This document shows positions 26,786 to 34,114 of a stretch of DNA of 64,000 nt, piece after piece. The notes under the pieces were generated by a model. That model had not been told where the DNA came from. It did not search any database and saw nothing but the letters and a program-made list of their open reading frames with translations. The stretch's first letter is position 1. Each line of letters starts with the position of its first letter. Location: NCBI RefSeq assembly GCF_000733765.1, contig NZ_JPOG01000001.1, positions 3,038,001-3,102,000 of the forward strand, in the 5' to 3' direction. The stretch is from Algiphilus aromaticivorans DG1253. GTDB taxonomy: Bacteria; Pseudomonadota; Gammaproteobacteria; Nevskiales; Nevskiaceae. The position numbers and the translations under genes were made by a program.

Positions 26786-26800
26786 GCGCTGAGCGCTGAG
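26777..26800 (+). repeat. GAGCGCT tandem repeat (3 full units plus part) spanning the polyferredoxin stop
   Basis: Three exact 7-bp units GAGCGCT (26777-26797) followed by GAGC. The first TGA in the repeat is the stop codon of the polyferredoxin gene, and further TGA triplets occur in each unit, so small expansions would keep a nearby stop. Seen directly; no function claimed. Confidence 0.7.
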
Positions 26801-27400
26801 CCACAGATCGCACAGATGGTTACGGATCCGGGTTCGGTAGAAACCGCAGATTGCGCAGATTCTTCTGGAATCACGCCGAGCCCTAACCGCGATGTCGCGG
26901 AGCGACGAGCCGTCCAAGCCCCCTTGGAGGCGCGCCGCCAGCCGCCGGGATTTTGGCTCGCCGAAAGGCGAGCCGAAGGGCCTCCACGGGGCGCCCTCTC
27001 TTTGGTTCCTTTCTCTGGGCGAGCAGAGCAAGGAACCCGCGCCGGTCGCGCGGTAACGATCGGTAGCGCCAGTGTTTCAGGGCGCGGAACTCCTGTGCGC
27101 CGCCGGTCCCAATTCGAAGCACGTGGTGCCAACGCTCGACGTCCGCTTGGCGCTTGCTCGGGCAACGAGCCTGAACGCCGCATCACGACGCAACGCCTAG
27201 CAGCGCTTTCTGGAAGCTCTAGTGCTCCATCTGCAACCCGCAGCATAAGCCCCATTAGACCTTCGTCGACCTCCCTTTGACCGACTCCTTGCGCCGGAGT
27301 ATGTTGCTAGTGAGGAGGCGTTCCTTATGACGCGAGGCGAGACAAGACGGCCACAAGGTCGCCGGCCCGCGATGCGCAGCAAGGCGCAGGCAGTGCGCTG
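26801..27400. other. Long noncoding region with repeat-like segments and a strong hairpin
   Basis: 600 bp between the polyferredoxin and torD genes, in an otherwise densely packed cluster. It contains short GCACAGAT/GCGCAGATT reiterations (26804-26862), a perfect hairpin with stem GGCTCGCC, loop GAAA and stem GGCGAGCC (26955-26974, extendable with G-U pairs to 12 bp), and no open frame with convincing coding character. The composition resembles dispersed intergenic repeats of GC-rich gammaproteobacteria. The promoter of torD-fdhX-fdhABC presumably lies toward its right end. Confidence 0.5.
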
Positions 27401-28033
27401 ATGCGTACCGTGGCCGACCGGGATGCGCTCGACGCGACCGCGTTGCAGCGCGAGGCGGCAGAGCAGGCGCGGATTGATGCCTACCTGCTGCTCGCCGCCA
27501 TGTTGCGCGGCGCACCGGCGGCCCAGTTGCTGGAAAGCCTCGCCGCGATGAGCGTCGACGCCACCGAAGACGCGCCCCCGCTGGCGCTGGCCTGGCGCTA
27601 TCTGCGCGACGCGGCGAGCACCGCCGATCTCCAAGGCATCGACGACGAGTTCCACGCCCTGCTCATCGGCGTCGGCCGCGGCGAACTGCTGCCCTACGCC
27701 AGCTGGTATCTCGCCGGCTTTCTGATGGACAAGCCGCTGGTGACGCTGCGCCGCGATCTGGAGCGCCTCGGCATCGAACGCAGCCCCGGCACGCGGGAGC
27801 CGGAGGACCACGCCGCCGCGCTCTGCGAAACGATGGCGCTACTCGGCGAGTCCGGCAGCCCGACCAGCGCCGGCGATCAGCAACGTTTCTTCGAATCGCA
27901 TCTGGGCTCCTGGATGCCGCGCTTCTTCGCGGACATGCAGACAGCCGAGAGCGCCGATTTCTACCGTGCCGTCGGCCGGCTGGGAAGCGCCTTCATGGAA
28001 ATGGAGCGCACCTGGCTGCGACTACCGGCATGA
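27401..28033 (+). CDS. TorD/DmsD-family redox enzyme maturation chaperone
   Basis: 210 residues, all-helical. The TorD-like core is present: FHALLIGVGRGELLPYASWYLAGFLMDKPLVTLRRDLERLG followed by EPEDHAAALCETM and FFESHLGSWMPRFFADM near the C-terminus. Such chaperones bind the Tat signal of a molybdoenzyme and hold it until the cofactor is loaded. The neighbouring fdhA has a twin-arginine leader and is the obvious client. Overlaps fdhX by 4 bp (ATGA). Confidence 0.9.
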   Translation: MRTVADRDALDATALQREAAEQARIDAYLLLAAMLRGAPAAQLLESLAAMSVDATEDAPPLALAWRYLRDAASTADLQGIDDEFHALLIGVGRGELLPYASWYLAGFLMDKPLVTLRRDLERLGIERSPGTREPEDHAAALCETMALLGESGSPTSAGDQQRFFESHLGSWMPRFFADMQTAESADFYRAVGRLGSAFMEMERTWLRLPA

Positions 28034-28269
28034 GCACCACGGAGGCAAGCGATATGCGCAAGCGCCCGAGCACCCCGAAACCCGTCAACGAATCCCGCCG
28101 CCGACTGCTGGGCAGCGCCATCGGCGCTGGCGCCGCGGCCGGCCTCGGCTTTGCCACGGTCAGCGCGCAGGCTGCGCCGACCGCGGGGGCGGCGCCGACC
28201 GAGAACAAGAAGAAGGGCTACCGCGAGACCGAGCACATCCGCCGCTACTACCAGACCGCCGACCGCTGA
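28030..28269 (+). CDS. Short twin-arginine signal protein of formate dehydrogenase operons (FdhX-like)
   Basis: 79 residues. N-terminal Tat motif ESRRRLLGSAIGAGAAAGLGFATVSAQA, then a short charged C-terminus KGYRETEHIRRYYQTADR that is the conserved feature of the 'formate dehydrogenase region TAT target' family (TIGR02811-type). Exported or membrane-anchored small subunit-like protein of unknown role, always near fdhA. Lies between torD (overlapping) and fdhA (37-bp gap). Confidence 0.85.
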   Translation: MSTTEASDMRKRPSTPKPVNESRRRLLGSAIGAGAAAGLGFATVSAQAAPTAGAAPTENKKKGYRETEHIRRYYQTADR

Positions 28270-28306
28270 GCACGCCGCCGTAGCGCTGCTGGATGGAGGA
28301 GACACG

Positions 28307-31267
28307 ATGAGACTGATCCGCAAGAACTACGATTTCGATGCACCGCTGGCCGGCCTGGGCGACGCCCTCGACCGCCGCGACTTCCTCAAGCGCTCCGGGC
28401 TGACCGCCGGCGGTGCGACGCTGGCCGGCGCCATTCCGGCGGCGATGATGCAGCGCGCCGAGGCCAAGGACACCGCGCCGAAGGAGGATGTCGAAACCGA
28501 GATTCGCCGCTCGGTGTGCACGCACTGTTCGGTGGGCTGCGGCGTCATCGCCGAAGTGCAGGACGGCGTCTGGACCGGCCAGGAACCGGACTTCGATTCG
28601 CCCATCAACCTCGGCGCACACTGCGCCAAGGGTGCCTCGCTGCGCGAGCACGGCCACGGCGAGAAGCGCGTGAAGTACCCGATGAAGCTCGTCGACGGCA
28701 AATGGAAGCGCATGAGCTGGGACGACGCCATCCAGGAGATCGGCGACAAGCTGCTCGCCATTCGCGAGGAGTCGGGCCCGGACGCGGTCTTCTGGTGCGG
28801 CTCCTCCAAGGCCAGCAATGAGGGCAGCTATCTGCAGCGCAAGTTCGCGGCCTTCTGGGGCAGCAACAACATCGACCATCAGGCGCGCATCTGTCACTCC
28901 ACGACGGTTGCCGGCGTAGCCAACACCTGGGGCTACGGCGCGATGACGAATTCCTACAACGACATGCACAACTCCAAGGCGATGATCTTCGTCGGCAGCA
29001 ATGCCGCCGAGGCGCATCCCGTGGCGATGCAGCACATCCTGCGCGCCAAGGAGAATGGCTCGAAGATGATCGTGGTGGACCCGCGGCTGACACGCACGGC
29101 CGCCCACGCCGACCAGCACATCCGCATTCGCCCCGGCTCGGACGTAGCCTTCATCTGGGGCCTGCTCTGGCACATCTTCGAGAACGGCTGGGAGGACGCC
29201 GAGTACATCCGTCAGCGCGTCTACGGCATGGACGAGATCCGCGAGGAGGTCAAGCACTGGGATCCGGCCACCGTCGAGGAGGTAGCCGGCGTGCCGGAAG
29301 CCGAGATGTTCCAGGCCGCCAAGACGCTGGCCGAGAACCGCCCCGGCACCATCGTCTGGTGCATGGGCGGCACCCAGCATCACATCGGCAACAACAACAC
29401 GCGTGCCTACTGCGTGCTGCAGCTGGCGCTGGGCAACATCGGCGTGGCCGGCGGCGGCGCCAACATCTTCCGCGGCCACGACAACGTGCAGGGGGCGACC
29501 GACGTCGGCCCCAACAGCCATACCCTGCCGGGTTACTACGGGCTTGCCGAAGGCTCCTGGAAGCACTGGGCGCGGGTCTGGGATATCGACTTCGACTGGC
29601 TGAAGTCGCGCTTCGACAACGCCGAATACGACGCCGGCAGCGGCACGATGGCGCACCCGATGAATATCGAGGGCATCCCCGTCTCGCGCTGGATCGACGG
29701 CATCCTTGAGGATCCGGAGAACCTCTCGCAGCGCGACAACTTCCGCGCCGTCTTCTTCCAGGGCCACGCCGTCAACAGCCAGACGCGCGGCCCCGAGATG
29801 AAGAAGGCGCTGGAGAAGCTGGAGCTGGTCGTCATCTCGGACCCCTACCCGACGCATATGGCGGTGATGTCCGACCGCCAGAACGACACGTACCTGCTGC
29901 CGACCTGCACGCAGTTCGAGCAGGCCGGATCGGTGACGGCCTCCAATCGCTCGCTGCAGTGGCGCGAGAAGGTCGTCGAGCCGCTCTTCGAGTCCAAGCC
30001 CGACGCCGAGGTCCTCTACCGCTTCGCCCAGAAGTTCGGCTTCGCCGAGGAGATGTTCAAGCACATCAAGGTCGAGGACAGCATGCCCTCGCCCGAGGAC
30101 ACGCTGCGCGAGATCAATCGCGGCCACTGGACCATCGGCTACACCGGCCAGTCGCCGGAGCGACTCAAGCTGCACACCGAGAACCGCCACACCTTCGACA
30201 CCACCTCGCTGCTGGCCAAGGGCGGCCCCTGCGACGGCGACTACTACGGCCTGCCCTGGCCCTGCTGGGGCACGCCGGAGATGGGCCACCCCGGTACGCC
30301 CCTGCTCTACAACACGCACGATCCGGTATCCAGGGGCGGCCTCACCTTCCGCGCCCGCTTTGGCACCGAGCACGAGGGTAACGACATTCTGGCCGACGGC
30401 TCCTATTCCAAGGATTCGGAGATCGACGACGGCTATCCGGAATTCACTTACGGCATCCTGCGCGAGCTCGGCTGGCACAGGGAACTGACACCAGCCGAGC
30501 TGGCCACCATCGCCTGGGTCGCCGGCCAGCGCGACAAGCCCGGTGATGCCGTATCGGAGGACGACGTCGCCGAGCTGCGCAACTCCGAAGCGCTGGACGG
30601 CGTCAACTGGAAGACCGACCTCTCCGGCGGCATCCAGCGCGTAGTCATCAAGCACGAGTGCGCGCCCTTCGGCAACGCCAAGGCGCGGGCCATCGTCTGG
30701 ACCTTCCCGGATCGCGTGCCGGTGCACCGCGAGCCGCTCTATACCTCGCGCTACGACCTCGTCGAGAAGTACCCGACCTACGAGGACCGCAAGGCCTACT
30801 GGCGGCTGCCGACGCGCTACGAGTCCATCCAGGCGACGGATTATTCCGGCGACTACCCGCTGATCTTCACCAGCGGCCGCCTCGTCGAGTACGAGGGCGG
30901 CGGCGAAGAGACGCGCTCGAACCCCTGGCTGGCGGAGCTGCAGCAGGAGATGTTCGTCGAGATCAACCCCGCCGACGCCAACGACCGCGGTCTCCGGGAC
31001 CACGCCTGGGTCTGGCTGGAGGGCCCGGAAGGCGGTCGCATCAAGGTACGCGCGATGGTCACCGAGCGCGTCGGCCGCGGTGTGGTCTGGACGCCCTTCC
31101 ATTTCGGCGGCTGGTTCCAGGGCGAGGATCTGCTGGCGAAGTATCCGGAGGGCACCGCCCCGCACGTGCGCGGCGAGGCCTGCAACACCGCTACCACCTA
31201 CGGCTACGACTCGGTGACCCAGATGCAGGAAACCAAGTCCACGCTCTGCCAGATCAAGGCGGCCTGA
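28307..31267 (+). CDS. fdhA: Formate dehydrogenase alpha subunit, Cys-type, Tat-exported (W/Mo-bis-MGD)
   Basis: 986 residues from ATG 28307 (SD GGAGGA). Tat leader DRRDFLKRSGLTAGG near residue 25. 4Fe-4S motif CTHCSVGCGVIAEV...GAHCAKGAS near 68-100. The metal ligand is Cys in ARICHSTTVAG near 200, where selenoenzymes have Sec (no in-frame TGA here), followed by the essential His. Bis-MGD-binding domains follow, with GGTQHHIGNNNTRAYC and a C-terminal DMSO-reductase domain (NPADANDRGL). Oxidises formate in the periplasm with FdhB and FdhC. The adjacent tungstate importer suggests tungsten as metal. Confidence 0.96.
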   Translation: MRLIRKNYDFDAPLAGLGDALDRRDFLKRSGLTAGGATLAGAIPAAMMQRAEAKDTAPKEDVETEIRRSVCTHCSVGCGVIAEVQDGVWTGQEPDFDSPINLGAHCAKGASLREHGHGEKRVKYPMKLVDGKWKRMSWDDAIQEIGDKLLAIREESGPDAVFWCGSSKASNEGSYLQRKFAAFWGSNNIDHQARICHSTTVAGVANTWGYGAMTNSYNDMHNSKAMIFVGSNAAEAHPVAMQHILRAKENGSKMIVVDPRLTRTAAHADQHIRIRPGSDVAFIWGLLWHIFENGWEDAEYIRQRVYGMDEIREEVKHWDPATVEEVAGVPEAEMFQAAKTLAENRPGTIVWCMGGTQHHIGNNNTRAYCVLQLALGNIGVAGGGANIFRGHDNVQGATDVGPNSHTLPGYYGLAEGSWKHWARVWDIDFDWLKSRFDNAEYDAGSGTMAHPMNIEGIPVSRWIDGILEDPENLSQRDNFRAVFFQGHAVNSQTRGPEMKKALEKLELVVISDPYPTHMAVMSDRQNDTYLLPTCTQFEQAGSVTASNRSLQWREKVVEPLFESKPDAEVLYRFAQKFGFAEEMFKHIKVEDSMPSPEDTLREINRGHWTIGYTGQSPERLKLHTENRHTFDTTSLLAKGGPCDGDYYGLPWPCWGTPEMGHPGTPLLYNTHDPVSRGGLTFRARFGTEHEGNDILADGSYSKDSEIDDGYPEFTYGILRELGWHRELTPAELATIAWVAGQRDKPGDAVSEDDVAELRNSEALDGVNWKTDLSGGIQRVVIKHECAPFGNAKARAIVWTFPDRVPVHREPLYTSRYDLVEKYPTYEDRKAYWRLPTRYESIQATDYSGDYPLIFTSGRLVEYEGGGEETRSNPWLAELQQEMFVEINPADANDRGLRDHAWVWLEGPEGGRIKVRAMVTERVGRGVVWTPFHFGGWFQGEDLLAKYPEGTAPHVRGEACNTATTYGYDSVTQMQETKSTLCQIKAA

Positions 31268-31286
31268 GCCCCGCGAGGAGACGACC

Positions 31287-31877
31287 ATGGCAAGAATGAA
31301 GTTCCTCTGCGACGCCGACCGCTGCATCGAGTGCAACGGCTGCGTCACGGCCTGCAAGAACGAGAACGAGGTGCCCTGGGGCATCAACCGTCGCCGGGTG
31401 GTCACCCTCAACGACGGCAAGCCCGGCGAGAAGTCGATCTCGGTGGCCTGCATGCACTGCTCGGACGCGCCCTGCGCAGCCGTCTGCCCCACCGACTGCT
31501 TCTACACCACGGTCGACGGCATCGTGCTGCACGACAAGGATCTCTGCATCGGCTGCGGCTACTGCTCCTACGCCTGCCCCTTCGGCGCACCGCAGTACCC
31601 GAAGACGGAGGCCTTCGGCGCGCGCGGCAAGATGGACAAGTGCACCTTCTGCGCCGGCGGCCCCGAAGAGGACAACAGCGAGGCCGAGTACGCCAAGTAC
31701 GGCGCCAACCGCATCGCCGAGGGCAAGCTGCCGGCCTGCGCCGAGATGTGCGCCACCAAGGCCCTGCTCGCCGGCGACGGCGACCTGGTCGCGGATATCT
31801 ACCGCAAGCGCGTCATGCAGCGCTCGGGCCGGCCGCAGACCTGGGGCTGGGGCAAGGCCTACGGCGCGGAGCTCTAG
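31287..31877 (+). CDS. fdhB: Formate dehydrogenase iron-sulfur (beta) subunit
   Basis: 196 residues with four Cys clusters arranged for four [4Fe-4S] centres: CIECNGCVTACKNEN near residue 13, CMHCSDAPCAAVCPTD near 55, CIGCGYCSYACPFG near 88, and CTFCAGG...CAEMCATKA. Length is that of cytochrome-linked FDH beta subunits without the C-terminal membrane helix found in FdnH. It passes electrons from FdhA to FdhC. 19 bp after fdhA; SD GAGGAG. Confidence 0.95.
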   Translation: MARMKFLCDADRCIECNGCVTACKNENEVPWGINRRRVVTLNDGKPGEKSISVACMHCSDAPCAAVCPTDCFYTTVDGIVLHDKDLCIGCGYCSYACPFGAPQYPKTEAFGARGKMDKCTFCAGGPEEDNSEAEYAKYGANRIAEGKLPACAEMCATKALLAGDGDLVADIYRKRVMQRSGRPQTWGWGKAYGAEL

Positions 31878-31880
31878 GCC

Positions 31881-32069
31881 ATGCGCCGCCTGCTGCTGGC
31901 CGCATCGCTGCTCGCACTGGGCCTGGCGGGCTGCTACGAGTCGACCGGCGTCACCATGCACGAGCCGGGCGAGTACAAGGGCGCGCAGGACCCACTGCAC
32001 GACAAGCTGGCCGACAAGGCGCATCGCGAAGAACTCGATGCGCGCTTCGACGGCCAACGGGATCGCTGA
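31881..32069 (+). CDS. Small lipoprotein in the formate dehydrogenase operon (first copy)
   Basis: 62 residues, 3 bp after fdhB. Signal peptide with lipobox LGLAGC (Cys 18), then YESTGVTMHEPGEYKGAQDPL and a charged tail. It resembles the next gene (both mature proteins start CYES/CFEY-TG with a similar acidic/basic tail), so the pair probably arose by duplication. Predicted to be anchored in the periplasm. I know of no function; position between fdhB and fdhC suggests a structural or assembly role. Confidence 0.75.
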   Translation: MRRLLLAASLLALGLAGCYESTGVTMHEPGEYKGAQDPLHDKLADKAHREELDARFDGQRDR

Positions 32070-32070
32070 C

Positions 32071-32262
32071 ATGCGCGCCGCCCGCCTGCTCGCCCCCTTC
32101 GCCCTGCTGACCGCCCCGCTGCTGGCCGGCTGTTTCGAATACACCGGCGACCCCTGGGTGCGCGGAACGCAGGCCGAGCAGCTCGAGGGCGAGCGCGCCC
32201 GCGATCCCGCCACGATCGAGCAACTGCGCGACCGTCAGATGCGCGTGCAGTCGGACCGATAG
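32071..32262 (+). CDS. Small lipoprotein in the formate dehydrogenase operon (second copy)
   Basis: 63 residues from ATG 32071, one base after the preceding stop. Lipobox LLAGC (Cys 21), then FEYTGDPWVRGTQAEQLEGERA and a charged C-terminus. Short paralogue of the preceding lipoprotein. A longer reading from 32038 lies inside the previous gene and is unnecessary. Followed after 10 bp by fdhC. Confidence 0.75.
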   Translation: MRAARLLAPFALLTAPLLAGCFEYTGDPWVRGTQAEQLEGERARDPATIEQLRDRQMRVQSDR

Positions 32263-32272
32263 GAGGCCCACC

Positions 32273-33352
32273 ATGGCCCGTAGCGAAGCAACGCAACCCC
32301 GGAAGAAGTCCCGCCGCTGGCGGAGCATGGTGCTCAGCCTGATCGTCATCCTCGCCGGCGCCATGATCGCGCCGCTGGGCGGCTATCTCTACGTCGGCAT
32401 CGCCGGTGCACAGGAAGAGGAAGCCGCCGGCGGCTGGCAGGGAGAGTCCAACCCGCGCTCGGAGTACTGGCGCCAGGTGCGCGAATCCAACGAAGGCGTA
32501 ACCACGGCTTCCGGCCCGGAAGCCGGCGTGCTGATGCAGGACGGCGGTCAGAACTGGCGACAGCTGCGTAACGGCCCCATTGCCGGCATCGGCGGCTGGT
32601 TCCTGCCCATCGTGCTGCTTCTCATCGGCGCCTTCTTCCTGATCGTTGGGCGGAACAAGGTCGAGAAGCCCCTGTCCGGAGCGCGCCTGCAGCGCTGGAC
32701 GCTGGCCGAGCGCACGCTGCACTGGATCACGGCCGGGCTCTTCATCCTGCTGGCCATCACCGGCCTCAGCCTGCTCTTCGGCCGCGCCGTGCTGATCCCG
32801 CTGATGGGCCCCGAGGGCTTCGCGGCCTGGGCCGGCGCGGCCAAGCTGCTGCACAACCTGGGCGGGCCCTTCTTCGCTGTCTGCATTGCGCTCATCATCA
32901 TCGCCTGGATCCGCCACAACATCCCGAACCGCACCGATCTGGATTGGTTCAAGGCCGGTGGGGGCATGACGGGCAAGCACGCCTCGGCCGGGCGCATGAA
33001 CGGCGGCGAGAAACTCTGGTTCTGGTTCATTGCCACTGTCGGCACGGCCGTCTGCGTGTCGGGGCTGGTGCTGGACTTCCCCAACATCTTCGTCGAGCGC
33101 GGCACCATGCAGTGGGCGAACGTCATCCACGCCATCCTCGCCATCGGCTGGATCGGCCTCTTCTTCGGCCACGCCTACATCGGCACGCTGGGCACCGAGG
33201 GCGCGCTGGAAGGCATGACCACCGGCACCGTCAGCGCCGAATGGGCCGAGCAGCATCACGATCTGTGGTATCGGGAAGTCAAGAACCAGGGTGGCGGCGC
33301 GGACGCGCCCGCGACCGGTTCGGCCGAACAGCAGCGGCCGTCGACCAGCTAA
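32273..33352 (+). CDS. fdhC: Formate dehydrogenase gamma subunit, cytochrome b556
   Basis: 359 residues with SD AGGAGG. An N-terminal hydrophobic segment and a ~90-residue periplasmic stretch precede a transmembrane segment near residue 105 and the cytochrome b core with candidate haem His in LAERTLHWITAGLF, AKLLHNLGGPFF, and HAILAIGWIGLFFGHAYIG, typical of FdnI-like gamma subunits. It transfers electrons from FdhB to quinone. The C-terminal tail is low-complexity. It converges with the ligase homologue gene, 3 bp apart. Confidence 0.93.
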   Translation: MARSEATQPRKKSRRWRSMVLSLIVILAGAMIAPLGGYLYVGIAGAQEEEAAGGWQGESNPRSEYWRQVRESNEGVTTASGPEAGVLMQDGGQNWRQLRNGPIAGIGGWFLPIVLLLIGAFFLIVGRNKVEKPLSGARLQRWTLAERTLHWITAGLFILLAITGLSLLFGRAVLIPLMGPEGFAAWAGAAKLLHNLGGPFFAVCIALIIIAWIRHNIPNRTDLDWFKAGGGMTGKHASAGRMNGGEKLWFWFIATVGTAVCVSGLVLDFPNIFVERGTMQWANVIHAILAIGWIGLFFGHAYIGTLGTEGALEGMTTGTVSAEWAEQHHDLWYREVKNQGGGADAPATGSAEQQRPSTS

Positions 33353-33355
33353 CGC

Positions 33356-34114
33356 TCAGACGCCGGGCAGGCCGAAGAAGCGGGCGAGCGGGACCGACTG
33401 CTCGCTCGCGTCCAGCGACAGCCGCAGCGCGCCGTCGTCGGCGAGGCCGACCAGCGCACCGGCCACCTGCTCGCCGTCGGCCAGGCGCAGCGCCATCGGT
33501 GTGCCGGGTTCCGGCAAACGAGCACTAAAGGGCCGTAGCAACGGCGCCAGCCCCTGCTCGGCCCAGCGGTTGAGCTCGGTGAGGAAATGCCGCGCGAAGC
33601 CGCTGAGCAGGTCTTCCGGCGTCAGCTCCGGCACGCCACCCTCCTCGCGGATGCTGCCGGCAGCTAAAGCCAGCGCCTCGGGTGTGGTCTCCACATTCGC
33701 GCACAGCCCCAGCGCCAGCCAGCCCGCCTGCGCATCGCCGCGCAGCTGCAGACCGGCCACCTTGGCGCCGCCCAGCAGCAGATCGTTGGGCCAGCCGAAG
33801 CGCAGATCGGTCATCGGCACGACGCGCTCGGCCACCGCCGCGCCCAGCGCAGACAACGCCACCAGCGCGACCTCGCCGGCGCGTGCGAAATCGAATTCGG
33901 GCCGCAGCAACAGGCCCGCGTAGAGCCCGCCCGGCGGGGATACCCAGCCACGGCCCTGGCGGCCACGGCCATCGGTCTGCGCCCGCGCCCAGACCAGCGT
34001 GCCTTCCGGCGCACCGGCCTCGGCGCGACGCCGGCATTCGGCGAGCACATCGTCGATTTCGTCCAGCACGACGGGCTCGTAGGCCGCAGGCAACTCGGGA
34101 ATGGACGCCGTCAT
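33356..34114 (-). CDS. Stand-alone biotin/lipoate-protein ligase family protein (no HTH)
   Basis: 252 residues from ATG 34114. The ligase catalytic loop QTDGRGRQGRGWVSPPGGLYAGLLL near residue 48, GWPNDLLLGGAKVAGLQL near 105 and GLCANVETTPEAL near 135 are conserved, and the C-terminal domain resembles BirA's. Without the winged helix it is distinct from birA at 7.1 kb. Similar ligase-like genes recur in proteobacterial formate dehydrogenase clusters, so the substrate may not be a biotin carrier. Its start overlaps the stop of the TPR gene by one base (TGATG). Confidence 0.8.
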   Translation of the reverse strand: MTASIPELPAAYEPVVLDEIDDVLAECRRRAEAGAPEGTLVWARAQTDGRGRQGRGWVSPPGGLYAGLLLRPEFDFARAGEVALVALSALGAAVAERVVPMTDLRFGWPNDLLLGGAKVAGLQLRGDAQAGWLALGLCANVETTPEALALAAGSIREEGGVPELTPEDLLSGFARHFLTELNRWAEQGLAPLLRPFSARLPEPGTPMALRLADGEQVAGALVGLADDGALRLSLDASEQSVPLARFFGLPGV

